Shown: positions 13,310 to 24,800 of the stretch, piece by piece
Position numbering within the stretch: position 1 is the first letter of the stretch
How the letters are laid out: every line of letters begins with the position of its first letter
Assembly: GCF_033115175.1 (NCBI RefSeq)
Contig: NC_084845.1
Span: forward strand, 870,501 to 934,500
Reading direction: 5' to 3'
Source: Lepus europaeus
Lineage: Eukaryota > Chordata > Mammalia > Lagomorpha > Leporidae
DNA: 64,000 bases
Notes under the pieces: generated by a model
Databases searched by the model: none
Told to the model about the DNA's origin: nothing
Seen by the model: only the letters and a program-made list of their open reading frames with translations
Translations under genes and position numbers: made by a program

Positions 13310-13321
13310 ATTTCTTTCCAG
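13310..13321 (+). promoter_or_regulatory. 3' splice acceptor before V1R, unit 2
   Basis: A pyrimidine run ending TTTCTTTCCAG lies 40 bp upstream of the ATG, with AG at 13320-13321. V1R genes have non-coding 5' exons spliced to a single coding exon, so this is the likely coding-exon acceptor. The site is the same in all five units (pseudogenes read TTTCTTTACAG). Confidence 0.55.
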
Positions 13322-13361
13322 GACTTACTGGCTTTGCGTGAACTACTGCCCTAGTGACTGC

Positions 13362-14303
13362 ATGACATCCAGGGCTCTGACCATGGAAATCATCTTTGTC
13401 TCTCAGATAGGAGTCGGAGTCCTAGGAAACATCCTGCTCCTTCTCTGCTATGGCTTCATTTCCTGCACTGGACGAGGGATAAAGCGCATGGATTTGATTC
13501 TCCATAACCTAATTGTAGCCAACTGCTTGGTTCTTCTCTCGAGAGGCATTCCTCAGACCATGGCAGTGTTGGGGCTGAAATATTTCATGGGTGATTTTGC
13601 ATGCAAACTAGTTTTCTATGTTCATAGAGTGGCCAGAGGGGTGTCTTTGAGTGCTACTTCTCTCTTGAGTGGCTTCCAGGCCATCACAATCAGCCTTAGC
13701 AGCCCCCAGTGGATGGAGCTCAAGGTCAAAGCCCTCAAATCCGTTCGATTTTCCATTCTCCTCTGCTGGCCCCTTCAACTGTTGGTAAATAGTATGGTTC
13801 CTATGAATATTACAGCGATGGGGGAGAGCAACAACCTTACAGAGAAAATAGATTTAGGGTTCTGCTCTGGTATAATTATTGACAGAAGTATATCCTTACT
13901 GCATTCCATGATGTTTTCCTTCATTGACGTCTTGCATTTGGTATTAATGATTTGGGCCAGTGGCTGCATGGTGTTCATTTTGTACAGACATAAGCAGAAG
14001 GTCCTACACATGCACAGCAAAAGCCTCACTCCCAAATGCTCCCCGGAGACTACAGCCACCCACAGCATCCTGATGCTAGTGAGCACATTTTTCTGTTTCT
14101 ATGCACTGTCTTCCTTCTTTACTCTCTATATTTTTGTCTTTGATAAACCCTCTTGGTGGCTGGTGAATGCCTCTGCCCTTACGGGTTCATCTTTCCCCTG
14201 TGTTAGCCCCTTTGTGCTCATCAGCAGAGACCCCCGTGTCTCTAGGCTGTGGTATACCTGCGGCACAAAGATCAATGATTTTTGTAAATGGGTCAGAGCA
14301 TGA
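13362..14303 (+). CDS. Vomeronasal type-1 receptor (V1R), intact, unit 2
   Basis: Intronless seven-helix chemoreceptor of 313 codons, the usual V1R length; it would act at the dendritic membrane of vomeronasal neurons. I take the ATG at 13362 (MTSRALTM...), which matches the usual V1R start just before TM1. The open frame extends eight codons upstream only through a GTG. Helices lie at about residues 8-31, 42-62, 81-107, 127-147, 184-208, 236-258 and 265-287. V1R hallmarks are the TM3 sequence HRVARGVSLSATSLLSGFQA, Cys81 and Cys168 for the TM3-ECL2 disulfide, the ECL2 sequon NLT at 158-160, and SFPCVSPFVLIS in TM7. The second sequon seen in the sisters (NIS at 176) reads SIS here. A 3' splice acceptor lies 40 bp upstream. 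Its ligand cannot be read from sequence. Confidence 0.96.
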   Translation: MTSRALTMEIIFVSQIGVGVLGNILLLLCYGFISCTGRGIKRMDLILHNLIVANCLVLLSRGIPQTMAVLGLKYFMGDFACKLVFYVHRVARGVSLSATSLLSGFQAITISLSSPQWMELKVKALKSVRFSILLCWPLQLLVNSMVPMNITAMGESNNLTEKIDLGFCSGIIIDRSISLLHSMMFSFIDVLHLVLMIWASGCMVFILYRHKQKVLHMHSKSLTPKCSPETTATHSILMLVSTFFCFYALSSFFTLYIFVFDKPSWWLVNASALTGSSFPCVSPFVLISRDPRVSRLWYTCGTKINDFCKWVRA

Positions 14304-14779
14304 AAATCCAGAATTCTGCATACTGTCCTTGTATCAGGTCACCCTTCCATATTTTATATAGCATTTACATTTGCTCACTCAGTTTATGGATAGGATCAAA
14401 ACCAGATAGACTGAGCATGATCACAAAATTATTTCATTTAGCAGATAGCCAGGCATGAAAAAAGGAGGGGCTTCTCATTTCTACTTTGCCTTCATCTAAA
14501 GGTTGTTTTTCTTTAGTCTTTGTCCTCATGTGTCTTTGTCTCCTTACAAATCCTACTATATCCCCTCTACAATTCACTCTATTAATATCCTCATTTGAGA
14601 TACTGTGATAGTAAAGTCTACTCTCAGTTTTATGTGTTTGAATAAATACCTAAAATGAACTCCTAAAGATATGAGACTCCTTCCTTCACTCTGACTCTTT
14701 GGGGGCTATAAAAACACTGTGGGTACATTTATGATACAGTTTTCCTTCCCTGGATTTTGGAGGAAATTAAGTGATTTGG

Positions 14780-15520
14780 TATTCAAGAAGTTGCTATCAT
14801 TGATTTTATAAGCATGTTAAATAAAATCCGAACACAGTACCACAAGTCCAGCTAGAATAGGAATTCTGGAGGAAAAGTACAGTGGAAGAATATTGTCTTC
14901 ATTCCTCAAAGGAAAGCTATGTTTAAGCCAATGGGAAAAGCCCAGAGGAAAAAGAATGAAAATTTTCCCTGGTTCTGCATTTGATGACATTTTTATGAGC
15001 ATAGTTTTTCCTTTTTAAAAAAAACATTTACTTATTTGTAAGTTAGATTTATGCAGAGAGAGGGGAGGGAGAGTGAGAGATCTCACATCCAATGGTTCTC
15101 TCCCTTATTGGCTGCAAGGGCTGGAGCAGTGCTGATCTGAAGCCAGTAGCCAGGAGCAACCTCCGGGTCTCCCACACAGGTTCAAGGGCCCAAAGACTTG
15201 AGCCATCCTCTACTTCTTTCCCAGGCCATAGCAGCGAGCTGTATCAGAAGTGAAGCAGCGGGATCTCGAACCAGCGCCCATATGGGATGCCGGTGCTTCA
15301 GGCCAGGGTGTTAACCCATTGCGCTGCAGCGCCAGCCCCATGATCAGGGTCTTTCTGAGATTGTGGACAACAGAAACATGATATAACTGAGTGGCAGGTC
15401 ACTCTGACAAAGCAGAGCAAAGTAAAAGTAATGTGCATCAGAAGGTTGAAATTTTTCAGAAGCTCACATGCAAAGATGTTAAATTTCATTCCAGAATGTC
15501 AATGTGTGACAAAATTGGCT
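14780..15520 (+). pseudogene. RPS7: RPS7 processed-pseudogene relic, unit 2
   Basis: Same relic as in the other units, here cut by a minus-strand SINE at 15013-15339. Left part: AAGTCCAGCTAGAATAGG, GAGGAAAAGTACAGTGG, AAGCCAATGGGAAAAGCCC. Right part: GGTCTTTCTGAGATTGTGG (the FPSEIVG region), TGACAAAGCAGAGCAAAG, GATGTTAAATTTCATTCC. All frames are broken. It lies about 480 bp downstream of the V1R stop. Confidence 0.7.
15013..15339 (-). mobile_element. C-SINE, minus, inserted in the RPS7 relic
   Basis: Reverse C-SINE from a T/A-rich tail (15013) to the tRNA-like head GCTGCAGCGCCAGCCCC. Unit 5 has the uninterrupted site (about 51065-51085), so this insertion is specific to unit 2. Confidence 0.88.
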
Positions 15521-15639
15521 AAATAAAATCTCATATTTTTTACAAAATGTTGACACCACTGAAAGCTATTATTAGGAACCAGTTAATTTACCCAGAAATA
15601 GAGGGGGCAGGAATAACTACAGGAAGGCATGTTTGCCTC

Positions 15640-15938
15640 ATTTATCTTTTTAAGATTTATTTGTTTGAAAGTCATTAAAGAGAGAGCTTCCATCTGCTGG
15701 TTGACTTCCCAAATGATGCCAACAATCAGGGCTGGACCAAGGAGAAGCCAGGAGCTTCTTCCTGATCTTCCATATGGGTAGCAGAGACCCAAACACTTGG
15801 GTCATCTTCTGCCACTCTTCCAGGCCATTAGCATGGAACTGGATCAGAAGTGAAGTACCCGGGACAGAACCAGTGCCCATATGGGATGATGGTGCTACAA
15901 GCAGCAGCTTTACCTGCTATGCCACACTCTGGCCCCAG
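15640..15938 (-). mobile_element. Older C-SINE, minus
   Basis: Reverse, diverged C-SINE (TTCCATATGGGTAGCAGAGA, CACTTGGGTCATCTTCTGCC, CATATGGGATGATGGTGC). It is shared with unit 5 at 51677-51945. Confidence 0.8.
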
Positions 15939-16200
15939 CATGTATGTAATTCATGAAAAAAGACCAGGTGAAAATGACAGAGGACATGAGGGCATTGAGG
16001 TACAAGGGGCAGCAGAGGGAACTTGAGCACAAAGCCAGGATGTGTTTCTGGCCAACCCGAGGCTTTTGTCTCCTATCCAGGATTCTGGTTTATTTCTCAG
16101 AAATATGCACAGTCACAGCCTTGAAGAACAAGACAAAGCAAGTGAAAAAGGAGAGAACTGCCAGAGTATTATAAAGGGTTCATGGTCAAGAAACTGTTAT

Positions 16201-16541
16201 TGTGGTTGGCATTGTGGTGAAGTGGGTTAAATCAGCAGCTGCAACACTGGCATCACATGGGGTGGGGTGGGGGGACTGGTTGAAATCCCAGCTGCTTAGC
16301 TTCCAATCCAGCTCCCTGCTTATGCACTTGGGAAAGCAGCTGGTGTTGGCCTAAGCACTTTGGACCCCACCACTTACATGGGAGACCTGGATGGAGTTCC
16401 AGACTTCTTGCCTAGGCCTGACCTAAGCTTTGGCAGTTGAAGCCATTTGGGAAGTGAACGAGAGGTTAGACCATCTCTCTTTTGTCTCTAGGTTTTTCTG
16501 TCACTCTGGCTTTCAAAGAAATAAAATAAATTTTGCAAAAA
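16201..16541 (+). mobile_element. Old C-SINE shared by the units (unit 2)
   Basis: Same insertion as 8231 in unit 1: diverged head, TCCAATCCAGCTCCCTGC, TACATGGGAGACCTGGATGG, and a short tail ending AAATAAAATAAATTTTGC. Confidence 0.8.
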
Positions 16542-17025
16542 TGGAAACTTTCATTGACGGTTTCAACAAACACATGTGGAATACCTAATTTGTATCACCC
16601 ATTATCAACTGTGTAGGAAAAAAATGGAGAAAAGCCAATTAGGGGATGAATACTTCATGGGTGAGTGTGTAATGAGATATTAGATAAACCAATGGGAGTT
16701 GGCCTTATTGGAAAAATGATATTTGAGGCTAGACTTGAAAGGAGATAAGGGAGACAATCACATGAATATTGAGATGATTTGACCAATAGAAGAAACAGGC
16801 TATTCCAGCAAAGCCTGGAATGTACACAGAACCCAGAGAGTAAGCAGCAGCATGTCAAAGAGGAGGATTGACAGGCTACAGAGGCTGAAGTCTAGGAGGT
16901 CCATAGAACACTCTGAGCATTTTTGGTTCTCTCAGAAAAAATGAAGAGGTGCTAGAGGGTTTCTAAAAGGTGTTGTCATTTCTCTGCCTCATATATTGAG
17001 CCATCCTGGCTTTGAGTGAGAACTG

Positions 17026-17456
17026 ATGATGAGATAGAAGAAATGCAAGAAGCGGATCTCAAAAAATTGATAAGAACATTAAGAAGTTCTCAAAAACAAA
17101 TCCTTGAACTACAGAAATCCTCACTGGACAGGATAGAAAATCTCTCTTGCGAAAATGAAATATTAAGCAGGAATCAAAATGAAATGAAGCAACTAGTAGA
17201 ACATGAAACTGTGATAGTGATGAGAAATCATAATGAAATGAAGAACTCAATAGATCAAATGACACACACATTAGAGAGCCTTAAAAACAGAATGGGTGAA
17301 GCAGAAGAGAGAATATCAGACTTAGAAGACAGAGAACAGGAAAGGAAACAGGCAAACCAAAGAAAAGAAGAGGAAATTAGAAATCTAAAAAATATTGTCA
17401 GGAATCTACAGGATACTATTAATAAACCCAATATTTGGGTTCCAGGAGTTCCTGAA
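17026..17456 (+). pseudogene. L1 ORF1 fragment (L1-1)
   Basis: Coiled-coil part of the L1 RNA-binding protein ORF1p: EIEEMQEADLKKLIRTLRSS, a long heptad-rich helix ending near ERISDLEDREQERKQ, then the start of the RRM (IWVPGVPE). The N-terminus is lost by 5' truncation. The rest of the RRM and the C-terminal domain are lost by the internal deletion. The frame is open for about 150 codons, but the product could not bind RNA normally. Confidence 0.9.
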
Positions 17457-20400
17457 TATCAGACAAAATAAACTGTAGCACAAAAACTGTTAAGAGAGGC
17501 AAAGAGGGACACTATATAATGATTAAGGGTTCAATTCAACAGGAAGATGTAACTTTTATAAATGTATATGCACCTAATAACAGGGCACCGGTTTACTTAA
17601 AAGATATGTAAGGAACTTAAAGGGAGGCTTAGATTCCAATACAATAGTACTGGGGGACTTCAATACTCCACTTTCAGAAATAGAGAGATCATCTGGACAT
17701 AAGATCAACAAGGGAACAGCAGATTTAATCGACACTATTCCCCAAGTGGATCTAACAGATATGTACAGAACTTTCAATCCTACATCTAAATATTTTACAT
17801 TTTTCTCAGCAGTGCATGGAACTTTCTCTAGGATTGACCACATACTAGGCCATAAAGCAGGTCTCAGTAAATTTAAAAGAATTAGAATCATACCATGCAG
17901 CTTCTCAGACCACAGTGGAATGAAATTGGAAATTAGCAACTCAGGAATCCCTAGAGAGTATGCAAACACATGGAGACTGTACAAAATGCTCCTGAATGAA
18001 CACTGGGTCATAGAAGGAATCAAAAGAGAAATAAAATTTTTTCTGGAAGTAAATGAGGATAACAGCACAACATATCAAAACTTATGGGATACGGCAACAG
18101 CACTGTTGAGAGGAAAGTTTATATCAATAGTGCCTACATCTAGAAATTGGAAAGGCACCAAATAAATGAGCTTTCAGTGCTTCTCAAGGATCTAGAAAAA
18201 CTGCAGCAAACCAGACCCAAATCTAGTAGAAGAGAAATAATTAAAATCAGAGAAGAAATCAACAGGATTGAATTAAAAAATTACAAAAAATCAACCAAGT
18301 GAAGAAATGGCTTTTGAAAAAAAAAATAAAATTGACACACGGTTGGCTCAACTAACTAATAAGAGAAAAGACCCAAATCAATAGAATCAGAGATGAAAAG
18401 TAAATGTAACAACAGACACCACAGAAATAAAAACAATAATCAGAAATTACTGGAAAGAGTTGTATGCCAGCAAACAGGGAAATCTTTCAGAAATGGATAG
18501 ATTCCTGGACACATGCAACCTACCTAAATTGAACCAGGAAGACATAGAAAACCTAAACAGACCCACAACTGAGAAGAAATTGAAACAGTAATAAAGGCCC
18601 TCCCAACAAAGAACAGCCCAGGACCATATGGATTCACTGCTGAATTCTACCAGACATTTAAATAAGAATTGACTCCAATTCTTCTCAAACTATTCAGAAC
18701 AATTGAAAAAGAGGGAATCCTCCCAAATTCTTTCTATGAAGCCAGCATCACCTTAATTCCTAAGCCGGAAAAAGATGCAGCATTGAAAGAGAATTACAGA
18801 CCAATATCCCTGATTAACATAGATACAAAAATCCTCAATAACATTCTGGCCAATATAATGCAACATCATATTAGAAAGATCATCCACCCAGGCCAAGTGG
18901 GATTTATCCCTGGTATGCAGGGATGGTTCAACGTTCGCAAAACAATCAATGTGATACACCACATTAACAGACTGCAGAAGAAAAACCATATGATTATCTC
19001 AATAGAAGCAGAGAAAGCATTTGATAAAATTCAACAACCTTTCATAATGAAAACTCTAAGCAAACTGGGTATAGACGGAACATTCCTCAATATAATCAAA
19101 GGAATTTATGAAAAACACATGGCCAGCATCCTATTGAATGGGGAAAAGTTGGAAGCATTTTCACTGAGATCTGGTACCAGACAGGGATGCCCACTCTCAC
19201 CACTGCTATTCAATATAGTTCTGCAAGTTTTAGCCAGTGCCATCAGGCAACAAAAAGAAATTAAAGGGATACAAATTGGGAAGGAAGAACTCAAACAAAC
19301 TATCCCTCTTTGCAGATGATATGATTCTTTATTTAGGGGACCCAAAGAACTCTACTCAGAGACTATTGGAACTCATCGAAGAGTTTGGCAAAGTAGCAGG
19401 ATATAAAATCAATGCACAAAAATCAACAGCCTTTGTATACATAGGCAATGCCAGAGTTGAGGAAGAACTCCTAAGATCAATCTCATTCACAATAGCTACA
19501 AAAACAATCAAATACCTTGGAATAAACTTAACCAAGGATGTTAAAGATCTCTATGATGAGAATTACAAAATCTTAAAGAAAGAAATAGAAGAGGATACCA
19601 AAAAATGGAAAAATCTTCCATGCTCATGGATTGGAAGAATCAACATCATCAAAATGTCCATTCTCCCAAAAGCAATTTATAGATTCCATGAGATACCAAT
19701 CAAAATACCAAATACATTCTTCTCAGATCTAGAAAGAGTGATGCTGAAATTCATATGGAGACACAGGAGACCTCGAATAGCTAAATCAATCTTGTATAAC
19801 AAAAACAAAGCCGGAGGCATCAGAATACCAAATTTCAGGACATACTACAGGGCAGTTCTTATCAAAACAGCATGATACTTGTCAAAAACAGATGGATAGA
19901 CCAATGGAACAGAATAGAAACACCAGAAATCAATCCAAACATTTACAGCCAACTTTTATTTGATCAAAAATCCAAAACCAATCCCTGGAGTAAGGACAGT
20001 CTATTCAATAAATGGTGCTGGGAAAACTGGGTTTCCACATGCAGAAGCATGAAGCAAGACCCCTACCTTATACCTTACACAAAAATCCACTGAACATGGA
20101 TTAAAGACTTAAATCTATGACCCGACACCATCAAATTATTAGAGAACATTGGAGAAACCCTGCAAGATATTGGCACCGGCAAAGACTCCCTGGAAAAGAC
20201 CCTGGAGGCACAGGCAGTCAAAGCCAAAATTAACTATTGGCATTGCATCAACTTGAGAAGTTTCTGTACTACAAAAGAAATAGTCAGGAGAGTGAATAGG
20301 CAACCGACAGAATGGGAAACAATATTTGCAAACTATGCTACATTTAAAGGATTAATAACCAGAATCTACAAAGAGATGAAGAAACTCTACAACATGAAAA

Positions 20401-20955
20401 CAAACAACCCATTTAAGAGATGGGCCAAGGACCTCAATAGACATTTTTCCAAAGAGGAAATCCAAATGGCCAACAGGCACATGAAAAAAATGTGTTCAAG
20501 ATCACTAGCTACCAGGGAAATGCAAATCAAAACCTCAATGAGGTTCAACACACTGTTGGTGGGAATGCAAACTGGTTAAGCCACTATGGAAGTCAGTCTG
20601 GAGATTCCTCAGAAACCTGAATATAACCCTACCATTTAACCCAGCCCTCCCACTCCTTGGAATTTACCCAAAGGAAATTAAATTGGCAAACAAAAAAGCC
20701 ATCTGCACATTAATGTTTATTGATGCACAATTCACAATAGCTAAGACCTGGAACCAACCTAAATGCCCATCAACAGTAGACTGGATAAAGAAATTGTGGG
20801 ACATGTACTCTATAGAATACTATACAGCAGTATGAAACAATGAAACCCGGTCATTTGCAACAAAATGGAGGAATCTGGAAAGCATTATGCTGAGTGAAAT
20901 AAGCCAGTCCCAAAGGGACAAATATCATATGTTCTCCCTGATCAGTGACAACTAA
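17457..20955 (+). pseudogene. L1 ORF2 remnant (L1-1)
   Basis: Broken ORF2, the endonuclease/reverse-transcriptase polyprotein of LINE-1. The deletion removes the first part of the endonuclease, including the QETHL region. Visible are the endonuclease GDFNTPLS motif (near 17655), CSFSDHSG (near 17900), the RT block with FIPGMQGWF (near 18905) and the catalytic FADDMILY (near 19312-19335). Stops and frameshifts occur near 17608, 18162, 18660, 19310, 19875 and 20090. A second deletion near 20549 removes about 100 bp of the cysteine-rich C-terminal region that is present in L1-2. The element cannot move by itself. Confidence 0.92.
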
Positions 20956-21477
20956 CTGAGCACCAAAGGGGAAACCTGTTGAAGTGAAATGGACACTATG
21001 AGAAACGGTGACTTGATCAGCCCTTGCCCTGAGTGTTGATGAACAACTTAATATGTTGTCCCTCTTAGTATTTTTTTGTCTGTTCTACTTAACACTATTG
21101 ATTTAATTCTTTAAATAATACACAATTATTCTTCATGTTGAAACCTAACTGAAAAGTTATATAAGAGTGGGAATAAGAGAGGGAAGAGATGTACAATTTG
21201 GGACATGCTCAAGCTGACTTGCCCCAAATGGTAGAGTTAGAAACATACCAGGGGATTCCAATTCAATCCCATCAAGGTGGCATGCACCAATGCCATCTCA
21301 CTAGTCCAAGTTATCAATTTCTGTTCACAATTGATCATAATGATAGGACTAAGAATCAAAGGGATCAAATAAACCAGACTAGTGTCTGAAAATACTAAGC
21401 GATAGAACAAAAAAGAGAGAGAATGATCCAACATGGGAAGCGAGGTACACAGCAGACTCATAGAATGGCAGATGTCC

Positions 21478-21824
21478 AGCCGGCGCCACGGCTCACTAGG
21501 CTAATCCTCCACCTTGCGGCGCCGGCACACCAGGTTCTAGTTCCGGTCGGGGCGCCGGATTCTGTCCTGGTTGCCCCTCTTCCAGGCCAGCTCTCTGCTG
21601 TGGCCAGGGAGTGCAGTGGAGGATGGCCCAAGTCCTTGGGCCCTGCACCCCATGGGAGACCAGGATAAACCCCTGGCTCCTGCCATCGGATCAGCGCGGT
21701 GCGCCGGCCGCATTACGCCGGCCGCGGCGGCCATTGGAGGGTGAACCAATGACAAAGGAAGACCTTTCCTCTGTCTCTCTCTCTCACTGTCCACTCTGCC
21801 TGTCCAAAAAAAAAAAAAAAAAAA
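21478..21824 (+). mobile_element. C-SINE inside the L1-1 3' UTR
   Basis: Full-length plus-strand C-SINE with a long A-run, flanked by AGAATGGCAGATGT and AGAATGGCACATGT. Another C-SINE occupies the same 3'-UTR position in L1-2 (42807). L1-3 has the empty site (near 63938). Confidence 0.95.
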
Positions 21825-24800
21825 GAATGGCACATGTTCTATACAGCACTCTGGCCTCAGAATCAGCCCTTACGGCATTCAGATCCGACTGAAAAGCCTA
21901 TGAGAGTATTACAGGCATGCAAAGCCAAGACACTCTGGCAACAACAAAAAAAATGACCTAAATGAAAGATCTCTGCGAGTGAGATCCCAGTGGAAAGAAC
22001 AGGTCATCAAAGAAGGAGGTACCTTTCTCTGAAGGGAGGAGAGAACTTCCACATTGACTACAACCTTGTCTAAATATAAGAGTTGGTGAACTCAAAAAGC
22101 TTCCATATTTTGGCAACTCGTGACAAGAGCCTAGGATGATTACTGATGCCATAAACAAGAGTGTCAATTTGTTAAGTCAACAACAGGAGTCACTGTGTAC
22201 TTACTCCTCATGTAGGATCTCTGTGCTTAGTGTGCTGTACATAATGATTTAACGCTATAACTAGTACTCAAACAGTATTTTTCACTTTGTGTTTCTATTT
22301 GGGTGCAAATTGTTGAAATCTTTACTTAATATATACTAAACTGACATGTATATAAAGAGAATTGAAAATGAATCTTGATGTGAATGGAAGGGGAGAGGGA
22401 GTGGGGAAGGGGAGGGTTGTGGGTGGGAGGGAAGTTATGGGGGGGGAAAGCCATTGTAATCCATAAGCTGTACTTTGGAAATTTATATGCATTAAATAAA
22501 AGTTAAAAAATGGGATGTATGAAGTGAGGAACCTATAATGTGCTAAGAATAAGCATGGTGATGGGATTTTGGTCTCAGTTGAAGGATGCAGCTGTAATCA
22601 ACCAATGAGGGCAGGATACAGTCAGAGAAGAGCTGGAAAAAAGGTTGGGAATGAGGTTTGACTAGGTGGAGTCTGTGACATTGTTAGACATCCACGACTA
22701 GATTATATGTAGATCATAGATGAATGGGTTGTTGGGGAGGGAGATCTGGAAAGAGGGAAACTTTGGAAATGTTTGGTTTCTTGTATTTATTGATTCGCAA
22801 TAAGATGTGCATAATTCTAGGATTAATGATTGAGGTGAGGTGTCTATTCTTATTAATTACTTGGCAAAGTGGAGGACCTAGGCAATCCAATATAAAAATA
22901 TAGAACTCTATCACCTGTATCTACCACTACTGAGAAATTAAATTAAAATATTAGATACCATTATATAGCTTAGCAGTTTGTTCGTGTATTATATTTGCAG
23001 ATAAAATCTCAGATTAGAATTTGCCCAGAAATGCATAGAAACTGAAGAACTGGAAAGATTAAAAATGTTACAAAAGTATTCCCTTGAGAAAAGTGAGAAG
23101 AAAATCCCAGAAACATGAAATATACAGGATCAAACAGGCTAACAGTTATTTTAAGAAGAGAGCATTTACAATGCCATTTGTAGAAGAGACTGAATGATGT
23201 TGAGGAGCCTTAATCTCCTCATCATTGTTGATTATATGTTCTAGATTTCATAACCCAAAAGTCAGAACACCCAGAAGTGTGTCCGGGTAGAGGGAAAGCA
23301 ATAGTGGCTGTCCTCTCCAAAAGATAGAGATTTTCTGTTTCAGTGGAACACAGCAAAGTTTTCCTCACTACACTTTTTTTCTGATCCTGGGGAGACAGCC
23401 AGTAATCGCAGGTAATTCGTTTTGGCAATTGGTAGAAGAGACAAAAGTTTCTTAGAGCTGCCCTCAACTCCCCAAGCAGTCACTCTCATTATTGAAACAG
23501 GTGGCAGCCTAATCATGCTCCAGAGGGAAGCAAGGTGAGAGACTTTTAAATGACCTCTTCTGGGTTTTGCTGCCTCCCCCTGCTGCACTCCCACCCTTGA
23601 GTGTCATCACTGCTCCAACCTCCTTGAAAAAGGCAACACTTTAGGAGACTACATCTCCATCCTGGAGAGGGAAGCTCCGAAGAAAATGGCTCTGTATCAG
23701 AGCTATAAGGGAAATCCCTGGAAACATTCCGACCCTTGACAGAGGTGGCACTGGTTCCTGAGTGTATACATGAGAGTCCACTCGAAGAGGAGGGATGCTT
23801 GGTAAGGTCTGATCCAAACTCCTCAAGAGGAGCAGACGGTAAGATACCCCATGTCCATCCCTGAATCCTCCTGGTCCAGTAGCATGACCATCCATGACAT
23901 AAGTAAGATATGTAACATGGCAATGAATAGATCTGATGTTTGAGTTATTTTGAGAGGTGATTCTGTAGTTACAATTTCAGAGTTTATTGCAAATATTTCA
24001 GATGTCATAACCTTATTATCTCCATGTGTGTGATAAAGAATCATATGAAATTTTCTAATTTCTCACCTCATGGGTAGTCACAAGGTGGTGAAAGGGGACA
24101 GTGTTTCAAGACAGCTCTGATTCTTAGAAGTAATGTCTGTATTGAAGTAAGGAAAGCAGTTTTAAAGAGAAAAATGATTTCATAAATACAGGTATCAGAT
24201 GCAAAATCATCCAATATCTTTAACAGGTACATGACTGTAACATGAATTGCAATAGTTTCTTCTGGTTTCCAAGAACGTGCTGTAATCCACTGTCAAATAT
24301 ATTTTTTCACCTCTTAGTTCAATTTTCTCATCCACAGATGTCAATGTCTTCCTGTATTACTTAATCAGTTGATGCAGTGAAGGATTGAGTGTGCCTGTGT
24401 ATGTGTTTTCCTATGGAAGAAGAACATGCTTACTTTCTATAGCAGCTCAAAGGGAGAGATGTATACTGGTATATGTTAAAGAATTTGTTGGGAGAATCTT
24501 TTGGTTGGGAGCCAAATCCTGCCATTTTACAAAAAGTGGGGGAGGAACTCCAAGTTGACAGAGCTTGTGATTGTTCAGCTAACTGGTGAGAAACAGGAAC
24601 TCTGACACATTTCACTGAAATCTGACATATACATGTATGATTCAATAGTTTGAGTTCATCAAATTACTCCATGCATGGGTGACTGTAAAGCGTGCTTGGT
24701 TTGGCATGGACACAAGTTATGGTGATGTCGAGAGCTTTGACCTTACCCATATGAATAAGAATAAAATACAATTTTTAACATTTCCATTGGAAAAGTCCCT

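Larger units (their letters stand above)
9811..17025. repeat. V1R array unit 2
   Basis: Second unit. It contains upstream flank, SINEs (11427, 11824), an L1 3' fragment (12064-12745), an intact V1R (13362-14303), an RPS7 relic split by a SINE, and further SINEs (15640, 16201). It aligns with unit 4 up to about 14733/35537 and with unit 5 from about 13290/49291 to 17025/53040. From 9811 to 11426 and from 16542 to 17025 I see only unit flank and no gene. Confidence 0.8.
17026..22510 (+). mobile_element. L1-1: 5'-truncated, internally deleted LINE-1
   Basis: It starts inside ORF1, runs into ORF2 after an internal deletion at about 17456, and ends with a long 3' UTR carrying a SINE (21478-21824) and the G-rich terminal block before a short A-run at 22510. 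No target-site duplication is visible. The left flank matches the unit end (as at 53040) and the right flank matches base 2487, so the element lies exactly on a junction between duplicated segments. Confidence 0.93.

Noticed and set aside
13338..13361. Longer V1R start giving MNYCP... (also at 34132 and 49408)
   Set aside because: The first codon is GTG, not ATG. The ATG eight codons later matches the usual V1R N-terminus just before TM1.
13775..14086. Minus-strand frames opposite the V1R genes (also 34569-34805 and 49845-50081)
   Set aside because: They are antisense shadows of conserved V1R coding sequence.
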